From: UBA2108 sp963925495
Lineage (GTDB): Bacteria; Bacteroidota; Bacteroidia; Flavobacteriales_G; Salibacteraceae
Length of the DNA: 8,280 bases
Direction of reading: 5' to 3'
Assembly: GCA_963925495.1 (NCBI GenBank)
Contig: CAWUST010000026.1
Span: forward strand, 1-8,280
The translations under genes were made by a program, and so were the position numbers. The notes below the pieces were generated by a model, which worked only from the letters and a program-made list of their open reading frames with translations, had not been told where the DNA came from and ran no database searches. Shown here piece by piece: positions 6,550 to 8,280 of this stretch; position 1 is the stretch's first letter, and every line of letters starts with the position of its first letter.

Positions 6550-7442
6550 TAATAAACTATTTTAATATTATCCATCATGAAATATCCCCTGGATGTTGCA
6601 TTGACATCAATGCCTGACTCAAAGTAAATTTGGTATTTAAAGGCTTTTGCTTGTCTAGCCAAATAAGGACTAAGAAAAGCATACATTTTGTTCCAAATAG
6701 GTATTCCGTTTTCATCGGTTTTCGGTTTTATCAACACTACCGGTATTAGAACGGAAAAGCCATCTGTATCGAAGGACCTTATGTGAAGTTGAATACTTGA
6801 ATTGGTTTGGTAATCAAATTCAAGATACACATCTTCTCCTTGGTTTGGCAATGAAAAAGTCTCAGAGCTATTGGCCAAAAAGTAAGGGTTTTCGACGGTC
6901 ATTGAAACCTTCATAGAGGCCTTCCCTTCTTTGACACTATCGGGATGGGTAATTCTTGTTATTCCAACGGTAGATTCTCGAGTAGTATCTATACTCAAAC
7001 TCAAGTCATCGAATCCTTCTTTCCAGGGAAAGTTCACGCCAGATTTATATTTCAAAACTGGATTAATCGTGTATGTGTTTTCTTTTATCAGAGTAGTATC
7101 AAACTTGTAAGTTTCGTAAAAGGAGTAAGCTACCCTTAAGCCAGAGACTCCACTTTGTTGAATCCCTCCAAAGAACGAAAAGTTGGTATTTCCTTCTTCT
7201 AAAACTGGAATTTCTGCAGGTAATTCAAATATTCCGACATCGTCTCCATTAGCAAAACACCAGACATCAGTGATACTGCTGCTTGATGATCCTTCCTTTT
7301 TTAAGTCTGTTACTAGAGTTAATTTATCAATTTTGATGTAAGCGGGTACACCACTTGTTGTGTCTTTTTTACAAGAAAAAACTGAAAACACAGTAATTAA
7401 ATAAACAAGAATATAAAAAAGGGGATTAATTTTTGATCTCAT
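6549..7442 (-). CDS. Predicted lipoprotein, hypothetical, upstream of the sugar transferase
   Basis: The 297-aa protein starts with a lipoprotein signal: a hydrophobic stretch at about 8-22 and a lipobox VFSC, with acylated C24 followed by KKD. Lipidation by Lgt/Lsp and sorting to the cell envelope are therefore expected. The rest is polar and beta-rich, with no membrane segment. One conserved-looking stretch (DVWCFANGDDVGIFELPAEI, about 59-78) resembles N-terminal regions of uncharacterised Bacteroidota lipoproteins, where a short linear element precedes a beta-sandwich. The C-terminal half (EDVYLEFDYQTNSSIQLHI, then a terminal MDNIKIVY) is reminiscent of a jelly-roll carbohydrate-binding fold, but this is only an impression. 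I assign no function. Its stop overlaps the start of the glycosylphosphotransferase gene, so the two are co-translated. The start at 7440-7442 is the only ATG that places the signal at the N-terminus. Confidence 0.85.
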   Translation of the reverse strand: MRSKINPLFYILVYLITVFSVFSCKKDTTSGVPAYIKIDKLTLVTDLKKEGSSSSSITDVWCFANGDDVGIFELPAEIPVLEEGNTNFSFFGGIQQSGVSGLRVAYSFYETYKFDTTLIKENTYTINPVLKYKSGVNFPWKEGFDDLSLSIDTTRESTVGITRITHPDSVKEGKASMKVSMTVENPYFLANSSETFSLPNQGEDVYLEFDYQTNSSIQLHIRSFDTDGFSVLIPVVLIKPKTDENGIPIWNKMYAFLSPYLARQAKAFKYQIYFESGIDVNATSRGYFMMDNIKIVY

Positions 7443-7689
7443 GTACGCACGCTAACGAGACCACGAAGATATTATTGTGAATGACATATTTAATGTTAAT
7501 CACGAAAATTTAGACTAGGCAGTACATTCAATTATAGAATCACTCAAACCTATGTTGTCGAATTCGTTAGCTGTTTTCAAACCAGATTTTAAATACAATT
7601 TAGCACTATTTCTACCCATCATTGCAGTAAAATAGATGGAAATACTATTCAAACAGAAAGTGCTGGATTCCCTGGATTGACGGCTCCAC

Positions 7690-7716
7690 AAGTACTCTAT
7701 TATAAATAGAGTACTT
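7690..7716. repeat. Perfect 12-bp inverted repeat with 3-base spacer
   Basis: AAGTACTCTATT, ATA, then AATAGAGTACTT is a perfect palindrome in non-coding DNA. It could be a hairpin in RNA, a dimeric protein operator or a decayed element end. There is no following T tract to make a standard terminator (only TTT, then CAG, on the forward strand). It lies about 180 bases before the propeller gene start. Confidence 0.75.
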
Positions 7717-7868
7717 TCAGCATACATAGATATTTTGGCTTTTACTCAATGTCTTTGTTATTTCTTTCTCAGAAAATAAAACGTCCTTAAGTCAGCATTC
7801 TCATTACCCATCAATAAATAAAAATAATTGGATATTCTTTAAACTAAATATAATGGACATTTAACAAT

Positions 7869-7876
7869 TAGATTTG
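7869..7876 (+). promoter_or_regulatory. Bacteroidota -7 box for the propeller-protein gene
   Basis: TAGATTTG is an exact TAnnTTTG, 21 bases before the ATG at 7898. It overlaps the left arm of a short inverted repeat, AGATTT (7870-7875) and AAATCT (7882-7887), centred near the expected initiation site; a repressor site there is possible but unproven. No -33 box is obvious. Confidence 0.5.
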
Positions 7877-7897
7877 CCGTTAAATCTTTATCTATAA

Positions 7898-8280
7898 ATG
7901 AAGTTTTCAATTAAAATTCCCTTTTTTTTTCTCGTTCTTGTAACTGGTTTAAACGGGTTGTACTCGCAACCTATTAACGTAAAAATAAGTTCTGTTTCCG
8001 GAAAAAACGAACCTAGCATTTGCATAAATCCCAATAACCCAAATGAAGTAGTTGTAGGTACTAACTTAAAGAGTGTTTACCGAAGTTCGGATGGAGGTAA
8101 GACTTGGACGAGTGGAAAAATGAATTCGACTTTTGGTGTATGGGGAGATCCGGTTATTGCTTGCGATACGGCTGGATATTTTTATTTCTTTCATTTATCC
8201 AATCCGCCTTTTGGCTCTTGGATAGACAGAATGGTTTGTCAAAAGTCGAAGGATGCAGGAAAAACTTGGAGTGATGGAAG
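7898..8280 (+). CDS. Secreted Asp-box (BNR/sialidase-like) beta-propeller protein, C-terminus cut by window edge
   Basis: An ATG at 7898 opens a frame that stays open to the window edge (127 codons). A signal peptide is clear: MKFSIK, a hydrophobic core IPFFFLVLVTGLNG, and a cleavage region LYSQ near residues 21-24. Mature residues 38-55 (NEPSICINPNNPNEVVVGTN) match the start of sialidase-like propeller proteins in Bacteroidota. Two Asp-boxes follow: SSDGGKTW (63-70) and SKDAGKTW (117-124). Asp-boxes are structural turns at blade edges, so they indicate the fold, not sialidase activity; no catalytic residues are visible in this part. Such proteins in Flavobacteriales often end in a type IX secretion sorting domain, which would lie outside the window. 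Codons 9-11 and flanking sequence contain a run of nine T (7922-7930), a possible slippage site. Confidence 0.88.
   Translation, partial: MKFSIKIPFFFLVLVTGLNGLYSQPINVKISSVSGKNEPSICINPNNPNEVVVGTNLKSVYRSSDGGKTWTSGKMNSTFGVWGDPVIACDTAGYFYFFHLSNPPFGSWIDRMVCQKSKDAGKTWSDG

Larger units (their letters stand above)
7443..7897. other. Gene-poor spacer between divergent lipoprotein and propeller genes, possibly with gene remnants
   Basis: The 455 bases hold the upstream regions of two divergent genes. A 70-codon reverse-strand frame (7515-7727) begins inside the inverted repeat region; its tail (AMMGRNSAKLYLKSGLKTA) looks protein-like, but its start (ESTLFIIEYLWSRQ) looks like translated palindrome. 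On the forward strand, a start-less frame (7593-7709) reads GNTIQTESAGFPGLTAPQV. Neither matches a family I know, and they cannot both be real over the same bases, so I treat them as chance or decayed coding sequence. The stretch 7728-7860 is AT-rich and shows nothing recognisable. No TAnnTTTG box is clear for the lipoprotein gene; TATCTTCG on the reverse strand (7464-7471) is the nearest, with one mismatch. Confidence 0.5.

Noticed and set aside
6945..7139. 64-codon forward frame inside the lipoprotein gene
   Set aside because: Shadow frame with no protein-like pattern; the reverse-strand lipoprotein explains the region.
7515..7727. 70-codon reverse frame as a real gene
   Set aside because: Its start is translated palindrome, it has no promoter box or recognisable family, and a competing protein-like frame exists on the other strand. 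It is kept only as a possible remnant.
1..8280. CRISPR array, insertion sequence, phage or toxin-antitoxin module
   Set aside because: No regularly spaced repeats, transposase motifs, terminal inverted repeats with target duplications, or antitoxin-like gene pairs were seen.

Overview
The window looks like chromosomal DNA of a member of the Bacteroidota, most likely order Flavobacteriales. It is AT-rich. Several genes and the tRNA are preceded by TAnnTTTG, the -7 element of the Bacteroidota primary sigma factor. Shine-Dalgarno sequences are essentially absent, the tRNA does not encode CCA, and the protein set is typical of the group: long plant/cyanobacterial-type IspH, a folP-dacA pair divergent from a DUF1599 gene, and a lipoprotein and secreted protein of Bacteroidota style. 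Genus cannot be fixed from the sequence.

Layout. 1-989 (-): 3'-truncated CaiB/BaiF (family III) CoA-transferase. 1022-1160 (-): tRNA-Leu(GAG) with its own promoter box and a strong intrinsic terminator. 1233-1521 (+): a small unrecognised gene that appears split by a one-base frameshift. 1546-2772 (+): ispH, with a promoter box five bases before its ATG. 2810-4495 (-): dacA (c-di-AMP synthase) and, upstream of it, folP (dihydropteroate synthase). 4544-5092 (+): a DUF1599 protein built from two tandem copies of its domain, divergent from folP. 5134-7442 (-): an outer-membrane-type lipoprotein gene followed, with a TAATG stop/start overlap, by a polyisoprenyl-phosphate sugar-1-phosphate transferase. 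7443-7897: gene-poor spacer with a 12-bp perfect inverted repeat. 7898-8280 (+): start of a secreted Asp-box (BNR) beta-propeller protein, cut by the window edge.

How the parts relate. Most of the window is housekeeping: isoprenoid precursor synthesis (IspH), folate synthesis (FolP), c-di-AMP signalling (DacA) and tRNA. The right third is cell-surface biology: a polysaccharide-initiating transferase coupled to a lipoprotein, then a secreted propeller protein. No phage, transposase, CRISPR array or defence system is visible. I found no convincing new multi-gene system. The items most worth a second look are the split small gene before ispH, the lipoprotein/sugar-transferase coupling, the internally duplicated DUF1599 protein, the near-leaderless promoters, the 7690-7716 palindrome, and the T9 tract in the signal-peptide codons of the propeller gene.
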